The notes: a model not told the origin generated them from the letters alone. Shown: positions 1 through 4,563, numbered from the stretch's first letter. The stretch: 6,367 bases of DNA from Oscillospiraceae bacterium (GCA_016296045.1 JAEDKB010000096.1:1-6367); one strand, 5' to 3'. Numbers and translations are program-made.

Positions 1-46
1 CTTGATTGAGGTAACGCCCATGTTCGGGGCAATACCCAATTTGTAA
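1..46 (+). CDS. 3' end of an unidentified upstream gene (partial)
   Basis: An open frame enters from the left edge (codons begin at position 2) and ends at TAA 44-46, giving the C-terminal residues LIEVTPMFGAIPNL. It is read as a true gene end because the same 46 bases recur at 1009-1054, and there the same frame stays open further upstream, and because a strong terminator follows 18 bases after the stop. The tail is too short to identify the family and I do not recognise it. In this context it could belong to a mobile-element gene, but that is inference only. Confidence 0.5.
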   Translation, partial: LIEVTPMFGAIPNL

Positions 47-64
47 AACCACAATAGAAAAATT

Positions 65-99
65 GACCTTGCAAGAGCAATCTTGCAAGGTCTTTTTTT
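65..99 (+). terminator. Intrinsic terminator of the upstream gene
   Basis: A perfect 12-bp stem (GACCTTGCAAGA 65-76 pairing with 81-92) is closed by a GCAA loop, a GNRA tetraloop, and followed directly by seven T (93-99). This is a textbook rho-independent terminator 18 bases after the stop at 44-46. It isolates the cassette from upstream transcription. Confidence 0.93.
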
Positions 100-143
100 A
101 CGCTGAAAGCCTTACATACGCCAAGTGCACTCCTTTCAAAAAT

Positions 144-166
144 TATGTGATAATTCAATTCACATA
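144..166. promoter_or_regulatory. Candidate upstream operator (7-bp inverted repeat)
   Basis: TATGTGA (144-150) and TCACATA (160-166) form a perfect inverted repeat with a 9-base spacer, ending exactly at the -35 hexamer of the cassette promoter. The arms resemble a Crp/Fnr half-site (TGTGA), but the spacer is longer than the usual 6. It may be an activator or repressor site; no binding protein can be assigned. Confidence 0.4.
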
Positions 167-195
167 TTGACATTCTAATAGAATTATGATAGAAT
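167..195 (+). promoter_or_regulatory. Sigma-A promoter of the three-gene cassette
   Basis: The -35 TTGACA (167-172, perfect consensus) is separated by 17 bases from the -10 TAGAAT (190-195). It lies 28 bases upstream of the first start codon. An alternative -10, TATGAT (185-190), would leave only a 12-base spacer and is less likely. No other comparable promoter is seen before the second or third gene, so one transcript for all three is likely. Confidence 0.75.
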
Positions 196-205
196 TCTAT
201 TAGAA
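173..205. promoter_or_regulatory. Candidate operator: 13-bp inverted repeat over the -10 region
   Basis: TTCTAATAGAATT (173-185) and AATTCTATTAGAA (193-205) form a perfect inverted repeat with a 7-base spacer. It fills the -35/-10 spacer and covers the -10. Inside it, ATAGAATT occurs at 178-185 and again at 189-196, eleven bases or about one helical turn apart, and 189-200 is itself a perfect palindrome (ATAGAATTCTAT). Such a position strongly suggests a repressor site. The regulator is not evident; autoregulation by a cassette product is possible. Confidence 0.6.
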
Positions 206-222
206 CAGAAGGAGAGAATGGT

Positions 223-567
223 ATGAACTACGATAAAATCATTTTAGAACTACTTGATAGAATTAAGGTGTTGGAAGAGCAAGTCAACGATTTGATGGAA
301 AAAGAGCGAAAAAAAGAACGAGGAATCAACAAAATAAGCACAAGAGAAATTCGGGACTATATCGAGGAATGTAAAAACGCGGCCAGAAATAATGGGGAAA
401 GTTTTTTGATATTAGTTGCAGGAGATATTCATCGAGAGAAAAAGCTAAAATCTTCAATGCCGATGGTTTGTAACGCAATGCGTCAATGTATGGGAAATGA
501 GGATATAGTTTTATTTGAAACAGCAAGCGGATATTCCTCTACACTCAAAATTAAATACAAGCTTTAA
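223..567 (+). CDS. Small coiled-coil protein with conserved AGDIH-type C-terminal module
   Basis: The ATG at 223 has GGAG (211-214) eight bases upstream; an ATG at 218 meets a stop after one codon, so 223 is the start. The product has 114 residues. Residues 1-34 form a charged heptad-like helix (coiled coil, possible oligomerisation). Residues 38-114 form a compact module with AGDIH (66-70), MPMVCNAM (79-86) and a C-terminal strand-like SSTLKIKYKL (105-114). I recall this motif pattern from small uncharacterised bacterial proteins and C-terminal domains, possibly of winged-helix type, but cannot name a function. There is no signal peptide or membrane segment. It is the first gene of a three-gene operon, 15 bases from the next. 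A DNA-binding autoregulator role is possible because a large palindrome overlaps its promoter, but that is inference. Confidence 0.8.
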   Translation: MNYDKIILELLDRIKVLEEQVNDLMEKERKKERGINKISTREIRDYIEECKNAARNNGESFLILVAGDIHREKKLKSSMPMVCNAMRQCMGNEDIVLFETASGYSSTLKIKYKL

Positions 568-582
568 GGTGAGGTTGAGTAT

Positions 583-672
583 ATGAAAAGAAAAGGTCGG
601 AAAACAGGACTGTTTATCGGCGGCATCTTGTTTGGATTGATTAGAGGCATTTTCTTCAAAAACAAATACTAA
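583..672 (+). CDS. 29-residue single-span membrane peptide
   Basis: A short frame opens at ATG 583, with AAGGTGAGG (566-573) nine bases upstream, and stops at TAA 670-672. The stop overlaps the ribosome site of the next gene (AAGGAG 671-676). The peptide has a basic N-terminus (MKRKGRK), one hydrophobic stretch (GLFIGGILFGLIRGIFF, residues 9-25) and a basic tail (KNKY). The glycine pattern (GG, G, G at 3-5 residue spacing) would suit helix packing in the membrane. Evidence that it is real: a strong ribosome site, tight spacing on both sides and a coherent membrane-peptide composition. It resembles toxin-like or regulatory membrane peptides in shape only; no family is recognised. Confidence 0.65.
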   Translation: MKRKGRKTGLFIGGILFGLIRGIFFKNKY

Positions 673-684
673 GGAGAGATTTAT

Positions 685-948
685 ATGAATATTGAAACAA
701 TATGGAATAATATCAAACGACATGAGGGCGATATATTTCACACAATTAAAGGGAAACCGTATACATACAGAGTTCACAGTGATTGCATAATTGTTGTTAA
801 TATAAAAGGTGCTAAAATCAAAAAAGATTGTTTTGAAAGAGCGATAATGATTGGAACTCCTACACCCACAAAAATCGGAAAGATAGGATGCTGGGGACCG
901 TCATATATTTACGGAACTATAACAGATGAAAGAATCCTGGCTCTGTAA
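685..948 (+). CDS. Small conserved protein of unknown function (WGPSYIYGTITDERI type)
   Basis: The ATG at 685 has AAGGAG (671-676) eight bases upstream, and the gene begins 12 bases after the membrane-peptide gene. The 87-residue product has no signal peptide or membrane span. An N-terminal helix (IETIWNNIKRHEG) leads into a strand-rich core, HTIKGKPYTYRV (19-30) and CIIVVNIKG (34-42), then a helix KKDCFERAI (46-54) and the C-terminal WGPSYIYGTITDERI (70-84). I recall similar small proteins or domains built on 'F.T..G.P.TY.V ... F..A ... GPSYIY.I..D.RI' in bacterial accessory regions, without a known activity. It closes the operon; the duplicated gene end and terminator follow directly. Its cytosolic form beside a membrane peptide would fit a sensor, immunity or effector partner, but none of these can be shown. 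Confidence 0.78.
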   Translation: MNIETIWNNIKRHEGDIFHTIKGKPYTYRVHSDCIIVVNIKGAKIKKDCFERAIMIGTPTPTKIGKIGCWGPSYIYGTITDERILAL

Positions 949-952
949 GTGA

Positions 953-1054
953 AATAGGGAGCAAAAAACGTTCTCCATTTTACGTTATGCTGCACAGGCT
1001 ATAAAGGACTTGATTGAGGTAACGCCCATGTTCGGGGCAATACCCAATTTGTAA
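953..1054 (+). pseudogene. Duplicated 3' fragment of the gene that ends at position 46
   Basis: This frame has no plausible start (in-frame stop at 950-952) but stays open for 33 codons to TAA 1052-1054. It ends in the same residues (EVTPMFGAIPNL) as the frame at the window start. The 46 bases shared with copy 1 are identical in the coding part. The extra upstream residues (including KTFSILRYAAQAIKDL) presumably show more of the C-terminus of the same parent gene. It is read as a non-expressed remnant left by duplication or integration. Parent family not recognised. Confidence 0.55.
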
Positions 1055-1124
1055 GACCACAATAGAAAAATTGACCTTGCAAGAGAAATCTTGCAAGGTC
1101 TTTTTTTACGCTGAAAGCCTTGCA
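1009..1124 (+). repeat. Direct repeat, copy 2
   Basis: This is the second copy of the 116-bp unit at 1-116, shifted by exactly 1008 bases. It again contains the coding tail, stop and terminator. It places a ready-made terminator after the third cassette gene, so the cassette is closed on both sides by the same terminator. Confidence 0.95.
1073..1107 (+). terminator. Intrinsic terminator ending the cassette
   Basis: The same 12-bp stem as the first copy (1073-1084 with 1089-1100) is followed by seven T (1101-1107). The loop is GAAA here and GCAA in copy 1; both are GNRA tetraloops. Confidence 0.93.
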
Positions 1125-1321
1125 AATCCCGCATTTCTGTCAATAAAATCACAGTTTTATTGACATTTTCACAGATGCAAAACTCAAATTACGGTGCCTC
1201 GAAAAATGATGTTGAGACTTACCCAAAACATAGTATATTTGAAAATCTGTGTTTTTGGGGATTTATAATGTTTCTGGGAAACTGTCAAGAAATGCAGTAA
1301 AATCAACGCTTTTCCCGCTCA
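1125..1321. other. Gene-free junction between the cassette repeat and the feoB remnant
   Basis: No credible gene lies between the end of the repeat and the feoB tail. The stretch is AT-rich and contains the palindrome at 1139-1164 and a weak promoter-like pair, TTGAGA (1212-1217) and TATATT (1234-1239), with a 16-base spacer. The frame opening at 1249 is the wrong frame of the feoB tail and is not a gene. The change to GC-richer DNA and to feoB homology at about 1313-1322 probably marks the edge of the inserted or rearranged segment. Confidence 0.6.
1139..1164. repeat. 10-bp perfect inverted repeat near the accessory-region edge
   Basis: GTCAATAAAA (1139-1148) and TTTTATTGAC (1155-1164) are separated by six bases. 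Symmetry continues imperfectly outward (GCAT/CTGT on the left, ACAGATGC on the right). There is no T-tract, so it is not a terminator. It could be a protein-binding site or part of a mobile-element end. Confidence 0.6.
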
Positions 1322-1510
1322 TATCAGTGCGTGTTTGCGTATGCGGTTTGCCTGATGATCTACCAGTTTGGCTCGGCGCTTACCGGCAGTCTGAATGTCA
1401 TCGGTCTGATTGCGGCAATCGCCGTGCTTGCAGTGATGGTGTATATGCTGTTCATCAAGCGCTATCACGAGGCGACAAAACTGACCAAACGCGTTAAAGT
1501 GACGAAATAA
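1322..1510 (+). pseudogene. feoB: Ferrous iron transporter FeoB, C-terminal remnant
   Basis: The frame reads YQCVFAYAVCLMIYQFGS and continues through a hydrophobic segment (IGLIAAIAVLAVMVYMLFI) to a basic tail ending at TAA 1508-1510. This is the typical end of clostridial FeoB, where YQC.FAYAV..MIYQFG begins the penultimate membrane region. Only about 62 of the 600-800 residues usual for FeoB remain; the GTPase domain, gate motifs and most membrane helices are absent. The same frame meets a stop at 1298-1300, and homology fades at about 1313-1322. There is no start codon with a ribosome site. The remnant cannot transport iron. The rest of feoB may lie elsewhere beyond an inserted element, or be lost. 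Confidence 0.88.
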
Positions 1511-1535
1511 ACGATTATGAACAGGAGATAAGAAA

Positions 1536-1712
1536 ATGCTTGCTTGGCTTTCGGAAAATTTTGCAACAATCATGATCTGCGCTGTGCTGATTGCCGTTGT
1601 CGCGGCGATTCTGGTCAGCATGGTAAAAAGCAGGAAAAAAGGGAAATCCTCCTGCGGCTGCGGATGCGCGGACTGCCCGATGGGCGGTGCCTGCCATTTT
1701 AATAAGAAATAA
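1536..1712 (+). CDS. FeoB-associated Cys-rich membrane protein
   Basis: The ATG at 1536 has AGGAG (1523-1527) eight bases upstream and lies 25 bases after the feoB stop. The 58-residue product has one membrane span (about residues 10-30), a basic linker (KSRKKGK), and a Cys-rich tail with Cys40, 42, 44, 47 and 53 in the pattern CGCGCADC.....C. This matches the small proteins that regularly follow feoB in Firmicutes (FeoB-associated Cys-rich membrane protein family). They are thought to support ferrous-iron import, perhaps by metal binding at the cytoplasmic face, but their biochemistry is poorly known. Here the gene is intact while its feoB partner is reduced to a stub, so it may have lost both its promoter and its partner. 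Confidence 0.88.
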   Translation: MLAWLSENFATIMICAVLIAVVAAILVSMVKSRKKGKSSCGCGCADCPMGGACHFNKK

Positions 1713-1804
1713 AGCCTTCGGCTTATATGAAAACGCCGCCGCGGTTCGGATTGCAGCTTATCCTCCCTCCTGCAAACAATTTCGCTGCTTTTGAAAATCC
1801 GTTC

Positions 1805-1834
1805 TTGTAACCGGACGTGATATTATGATAGAAT
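1805..1834 (+). promoter_or_regulatory. Probable promoter of the SLH-protein gene
   Basis: TTGTAA (1805-1810), an 18-base spacer and TAGAAT (1829-1834) form an acceptable sigma-A promoter 31 bases before the ATG. Alternatives in the same stretch are an extended -10 (TG at 1818-1819 before TATTAT 1821-1826) and TATGAT (1824-1829). The exact register is uncertain. Confidence 0.45.
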
Positions 1835-1865
1835 AGATAAAAACGGAAGAGAAGGACGGTTTCCT

Positions 1866-3401
1866 ATGCGCAAAATTTTTACATTCCTGCTGGCTGCGGT
1901 GCTGCTGTTCAGCCTCCTGCCCGATCTGACGGTGCAGGCAGCAACTCCGACCGGAGCGTATGAAGAAATGCTCGCCCGTGCGGAGGCGATCGTAAACTAT
2001 CAATGGGTCGCCGGATATCGCATCTCCACATGGAACGGCTCGCTTTACAACGGGCGCAATTACTTCGAGGAGGGCGAAGTCGTCATCGGTATGCCTTATA
2101 CGCTGTTTTCCTTTGAGCTTGGTATGAACAGCTTGCTGTCTCTCCAGCAGTACACCTATATTGCAGGCGACAACTGCTCCACCACATTTTTCTGCAACTC
2201 CGTCGGAGAAATCCGCACCGGCCCGATTTACGGCTCCTGCTGCGCGACCTTCCTCAGCGAAGTGCTTGGGGGCGCTTTTATGTACGGAGAAACGCCTGCT
2301 TACGGCGGTGTTGCCTCGCTGCTGTCAAACTACACACTTTCTACCAGAACAGTCAAGGCAGACGAAATCCTTCCCGGCGATGCGCTGTATGATGCAAGCA
2401 TGGAGCATATCATCTGGGTCGGCGGCATGACCGATCAGACGATCACGATCTATGAGCAGACACCTCCGGTGGCGCGTAAAAGGACAATTCCCAGATCGTC
2501 TGTGAACGCTGAGGGCTATCTGGTCTATAACGGAAGAATCTATACCTGCGCAGCCAGAAGCCGCTCGCTGGAGCACAGCGGCGACCACGTTCCCGTAGCC
2601 GATGCGGCAAAGGCCGCCACCTGCACGACAGACGGTTTCACGGCAGGCAGCCATTGCGCCATCTGCGGTCAGGTGCTGGAAATGCAAAAGCTTCTTCCCG
2701 CATTCGGCCATGACTATCAGCTCGTCGAATCCGTAAGCTGCACAGACACCAAGGACGGATATATCAAATATCAATGCACCAACTGCGGCGGCTACCGGAC
2801 GGACTATCTTCCTTCGCCAAGCTGCGCTTCACATACCTTCAATGATATTCCTTTCGCTGCGTGGTATCATGATAACATTGATTTTATCGTGCAGAGAGGT
2901 TACATGAACGGAACCGGCTTAGCAACCTTTGAGCCGGACATGACAATGTCCCGCGCAATGCTTGTGACTGTGCTATGGCGCTATGAAGGTGCGCCGGAAG
3001 GCTTTGAAAGCAGCTTTGCCGACGTAAATGAGCAAGACGGAAGCTGGTACTATAAGGCCGTTGCATGGGCGGCGGCAAACGGGATCGTCAACGGTATGGG
3101 CGGCGATCTGTTTGAGCCAAACGGCACGATCACCCGTGAACAGCTCACGGTCATTCTGCACCGCTATTCCCAAAGCAAGGGCATCAGCACCGAGCTTTGT
3201 GCCGAGCTGAACGATTTCCCGGACAAAGCCTGTGTGGGAGACTGGTCGCTGGAGGCAATGCAGTGGGCCGTGGGCGAAAAGCTGATCGGCGGCACAAATC
3301 ATACCGATGGCAGGATCTATCTTGATCCGCAGGGACACGCTACCCGCGCTCAGGTCGCAACCATCTTGATGCGCTATATTCAGAACATTATCGAGTCATA
3401 A
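1866..3401 (+). CDS. Secreted SLH-domain wall protein with probable NlpC/P60- or CHAP-like hydrolase domain
   Basis: The ATG at 1866 has AAGGA (1852-1856) nine bases upstream. The 511-residue product starts with a signal peptide (MRKIFTFLLAAVLLFSLLPD, cleavage likely after VQA at about 25). Residues 30-230 resemble clostridial cell-wall cysteine hydrolases: AIVNYQW...WNGS (41-59), a Cys pair in YGSCCATFLSEVLGG (122-136), GDALYD (171-176) and EHIIWVGG (180-187). Cys125 or Cys126 with His181 would be the catalytic pair. Two Cys-rich repeats follow (about 238-285 and 288-323, each with CxxC: 264/267 and 304/307), like repeats common in gut clostridial surface proteins. Three SLH domains close the protein (about 324-376, 384-436, 449-505), anchoring it to secondary wall polymer. 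A peptidoglycan peptidase or amidase role is inferred from the fold pattern. It is probably monocistronic; no clear terminator is seen after it. Confidence 0.85.
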   Translation: MRKIFTFLLAAVLLFSLLPDLTVQAATPTGAYEEMLARAEAIVNYQWVAGYRISTWNGSLYNGRNYFEEGEVVIGMPYTLFSFELGMNSLLSLQQYTYIAGDNCSTTFFCNSVGEIRTGPIYGSCCATFLSEVLGGAFMYGETPAYGGVASLLSNYTLSTRTVKADEILPGDALYDASMEHIIWVGGMTDQTITIYEQTPPVARKRTIPRSSVNAEGYLVYNGRIYTCAARSRSLEHSGDHVPVADAAKAATCTTDGFTAGSHCAICGQVLEMQKLLPAFGHDYQLVESVSCTDTKDGYIKYQCTNCGGYRTDYLPSPSCASHTFNDIPFAAWYHDNIDFIVQRGYMNGTGLATFEPDMTMSRAMLVTVLWRYEGAPEGFESSFADVNEQDGSWYYKAVAWAAANGIVNGMGGDLFEPNGTITREQLTVILHRYSQSKGISTELCAELNDFPDKACVGDWSLEAMQWAVGEKLIGGTNHTDGRIYLDPQGHATRAQVATILMRYIQNIIES

Positions 3402-3523
3402 GACAGCTTTTCCGCCCATTCTTTTTCGCTCCGTCCCTTTCATTTTTCTTCAAAGCAGTTCAAAATGCCTGACACGCATCTCTTTTTTGCATGATTTTTG
3501 ATTGCGTGAAAAACAGGAAAGTT

Positions 3524-3552
3524 GCATAATTCCCCTTTGTTTGCAGACAATA
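3524..3552 (+). promoter_or_regulatory. Candidate forespore (sigma-G/F-like) promoter of spoVT
   Basis: GCATA (3524-3528) fits the -35 used by sigma-F and sigma-G. A -10-like GACAATA (3546-3552) follows after 17 bases; it matches the sigma-G pattern CATnnTA only in part, but nine of ten positions of the sigma-F pattern GGnnAnAnTw fit at 3543-3552. Bacillus subtilis spoVT is transcribed by sigma-G, which makes this reading attractive. A vegetative reading (TTGCAT 3522-3527, GACAAT 3546-3551) is also possible. Confidence 0.35.
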
Positions 3553-3588
3553 GAAACGCAAGAAAAAGCAGCAAAGGAGATTTGTGAT

Positions 3589-4131
3589 ATGAAAGCAACC
3601 GGTATCGTGCGCCGCATTGACGATCTGGGACGTGTTGTAATTCCCAAGGAGATCCGCCGCACCCTGCGCATCCGCGAGGGTGATCCGCTGGAGATTTTTA
3701 CGGAAAAAGACGGAGAAGTGATTTTTAAGAAGTATTCCCCCATGGGAGATTTACAGGATTTTGCCGCGCAGCTATGTGAATCCATCGGGAAAAACACCGG
3801 GCATATTGCCGCGGTTTCCGATCGGGACTCGATCATTGCCGTTGCCGGCGCTCCGAAACGGGATTTGCTGGAAAAGCGGAACTCCGTGGAGCTGGAACAG
3901 TTGATGGAGCAGCGCAAAAGCTACCGTTACCGCGCCGGAGATACGCCCCTCCGACCTGCGGAAGCTGTGGATCGTTATCATCTGGGGGTTGCCGCCCCGA
4001 TCATTTCCGAGGGAGATCTGATGGGCTGCGTGATGCTTTTGATGAACGAAAACGACGCGGCGCCCTCCGAATCCGAACAAATGCTGGCGCAGACAGTGGC
4101 AGGCTTTTTGGGCAAGCAACTGGAAAACTGA
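3589..4131 (+). CDS. spoVT: Stage V sporulation transcriptional regulator SpoVT
   Basis: The ATG at 3589 has AAAGGAG (3573-3579) nine bases upstream. The frame is open from a TTG at 3502, but that extension has no ribosome site and the family begins at MKATGIVRRIDDLGR. The 180-residue product matches SpoVT in length (178 in B. subtilis). Residues 1-50 form the AbrB-type swapped-hairpin DNA-binding domain, with the hallmark DDLGRVVIPKEIRRTL.I.EGDPLEIF. Residues 55-180 form a GAF-like sensor domain (DFAAQLCESIGKNTGHIAA ... GVAAPIISEGDLMGCVMLL). SpoVT is a tetrameric regulator that tunes sigma-G-dependent genes in the forespore and affects spore coat and germination. Its presence indicates that the organism, or its recent ancestor, sporulates. 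It is transcribed alone. Confidence 0.95.
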   Translation: MKATGIVRRIDDLGRVVIPKEIRRTLRIREGDPLEIFTEKDGEVIFKKYSPMGDLQDFAAQLCESIGKNTGHIAAVSDRDSIIAVAGAPKRDLLEKRNSVELEQLMEQRKSYRYRAGDTPLRPAEAVDRYHLGVAAPIISEGDLMGCVMLLMNENDAAPSESEQMLAQTVAGFLGKQLEN

Positions 4132-4227
4132 TATGGCAGGAGCACAGCATTCTGTGCTCCTCGGACTGCCCTGAAAACAATGAATGAAGCAGCCTCATAA
4201 CAAGCATGCCAAACCATGGTTTCTTTC
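4132..4227 (+). terminator. Hairpin after spoVT, possible terminator
   Basis: A perfect 10-bp stem (4138-4147 with 4152-4161, arms GGAGCACAG and CTGTGCTCC plus an outer A-T pair) has the loop CATT and begins six bases after the spoVT stop. An outer GGCA/TGCC pairing could extend it. No T-run follows on either strand, so intrinsic termination is not certain; it may act as a 3' mRNA stabiliser. Further on, 4211-4222 (AAACCATGGTTT) is a perfect 12-bp palindrome of unknown meaning. Confidence 0.45.
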
Positions 4228-4304
4228 TATGTCATCCTGAGCGAAAGCGAAGGATCTTCGCACCTTCGATAGAGAAAAGATTCTTTGTTCCTCAGAATGA
4301 CATA
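4228..4304. repeat. 77-bp inverted repeat of the TGTCATCCTGAG type
   Basis: TATGTCATCCTGAG (4228-4241) pairs with CTCAGAATGACATA (4291-4304) at 13 of 14 positions. A second arm pair, GAAGGATCTT (4249-4258) with AAGATTCTTT (4277-4286), continues the stem with a few mismatches or G-U pairs. The phrase TCATCCTGAGCGAAGCGAAGGATCT is familiar as a dispersed intergenic repeat in many bacterial genomes (from memory); this copy carries an extra A (GCGAAAGCGAAGG). It holds no gene and is probably a non-autonomous, hairpin-forming mobile repeat. Confidence 0.8.
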
Positions 4305-4485
4305 TACGGGAGGTGCTCCGGAAAAAATTCAAGATTTCTGTCAGGTATTCGTATCAGCCTGTCGTAAAGCTCCAAACCGTCAAAATGAAACACCCCATTT
4401 TCGCGCACCGCGTTGGTTGCGGCTTTTTTGATGGCTTTGACCTTCCAAATATGAAAGCGGTTGAAAAATCTTGCTTCGCAAGCAT
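4305..4485. other. Gene-free spacer between two repeats
   Basis: No supported gene. Overlapping frames are open on both strands (plus from about 4313, minus across 4292-4681), but both run through the flanking palindromic repeats and neither has a convincing ribosome site. A small hairpin, CTTGC-TTC-GCAAG, lies near 4470-4482. The stretch may be the body of a larger composite repeat whose edges are the inverted repeat at 4228-4304 and the hairpin at 4486-4552. Confidence 0.5.
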
Positions 4486-4552
4486 TTTGACTTACTGCGC
4501 GACTCACACTCTGCCGTACTTCTGTACGCTGACGGGTGTGAGTTGCTTGTCT
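4486..4552 (+). repeat. 67-bp hairpin repeat, copy A
   Basis: This block aligns without gaps to the reverse complement of 6301-6367, with 50 of 67 bases identical. It folds into an outer 12-pair stem (4499-4510 with 4535-4546, including two G-U pairs), an asymmetric internal loop, and an inner 5-bp stem CGTAC/GTACG (4515-4519 with 4524-4528) with a four-base loop TTCT. Weaker similarity runs on to about 4570, next to the -35 of the hydrolase promoter. Confidence 0.85.
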
Positions 4553-4563
4553 TTGGGCCTTTC

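Larger units (their letters stand above)
1..116 (+). repeat. Direct repeat, copy 1 (gene 3' end plus terminator)
   Basis: Positions 1-116 match 1009-1124 without gaps, with three differences: A47/G1055, C78/A1086 and A114/G1122. Identity is lost after about position 116. The unit holds the end of a coding frame, its stop codon and an intrinsic terminator. The left limit cannot be seen because the repeat runs to the window edge. The two copies bracket the three-gene cassette, as expected of a tandem duplication or of an insertion that recreated the 3' end of its target gene. Confidence 0.95.

Noticed and set aside
144..166. Crp/Fnr binding site reading of TGTGA...TCACA
   Set aside because: The spacer between TGTGA and TCACA is 9, not 6, so it is kept only as an unnamed inverted repeat.
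1..1124. CRISPR array or IS element
   Set aside because: Only two repeat copies a kilobase apart, no short regular spacers, and no transposase or terminal inverted repeats.
1160..1190. Promoter starting at TTGACA 1160-1165
   Set aside because: No acceptable -10 at 16-18 bases (CTCAAA or CAAATT), and no gene with a start codon follows.
1249..1497. 82-codon plus-strand frame
   Set aside because: Its second half is the wrong frame of the feoB tail, which reads perfectly one frame over, and its start lies in the AT-rich junction with no ribosome site.
1319..1697. Minus-strand frames opposite feoB and the Cys-rich gene
   Set aside because: Shadows of clearly coding plus-strand frames; His/Arg-rich composition with no recognisable motif.
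3502..3588. N-terminal extension of spoVT from TTG 3502
   Set aside because: No ribosome site; the family begins at MKATGIVRRIDDLGR, and ATG 3589 has AAAGGAG at ideal spacing.
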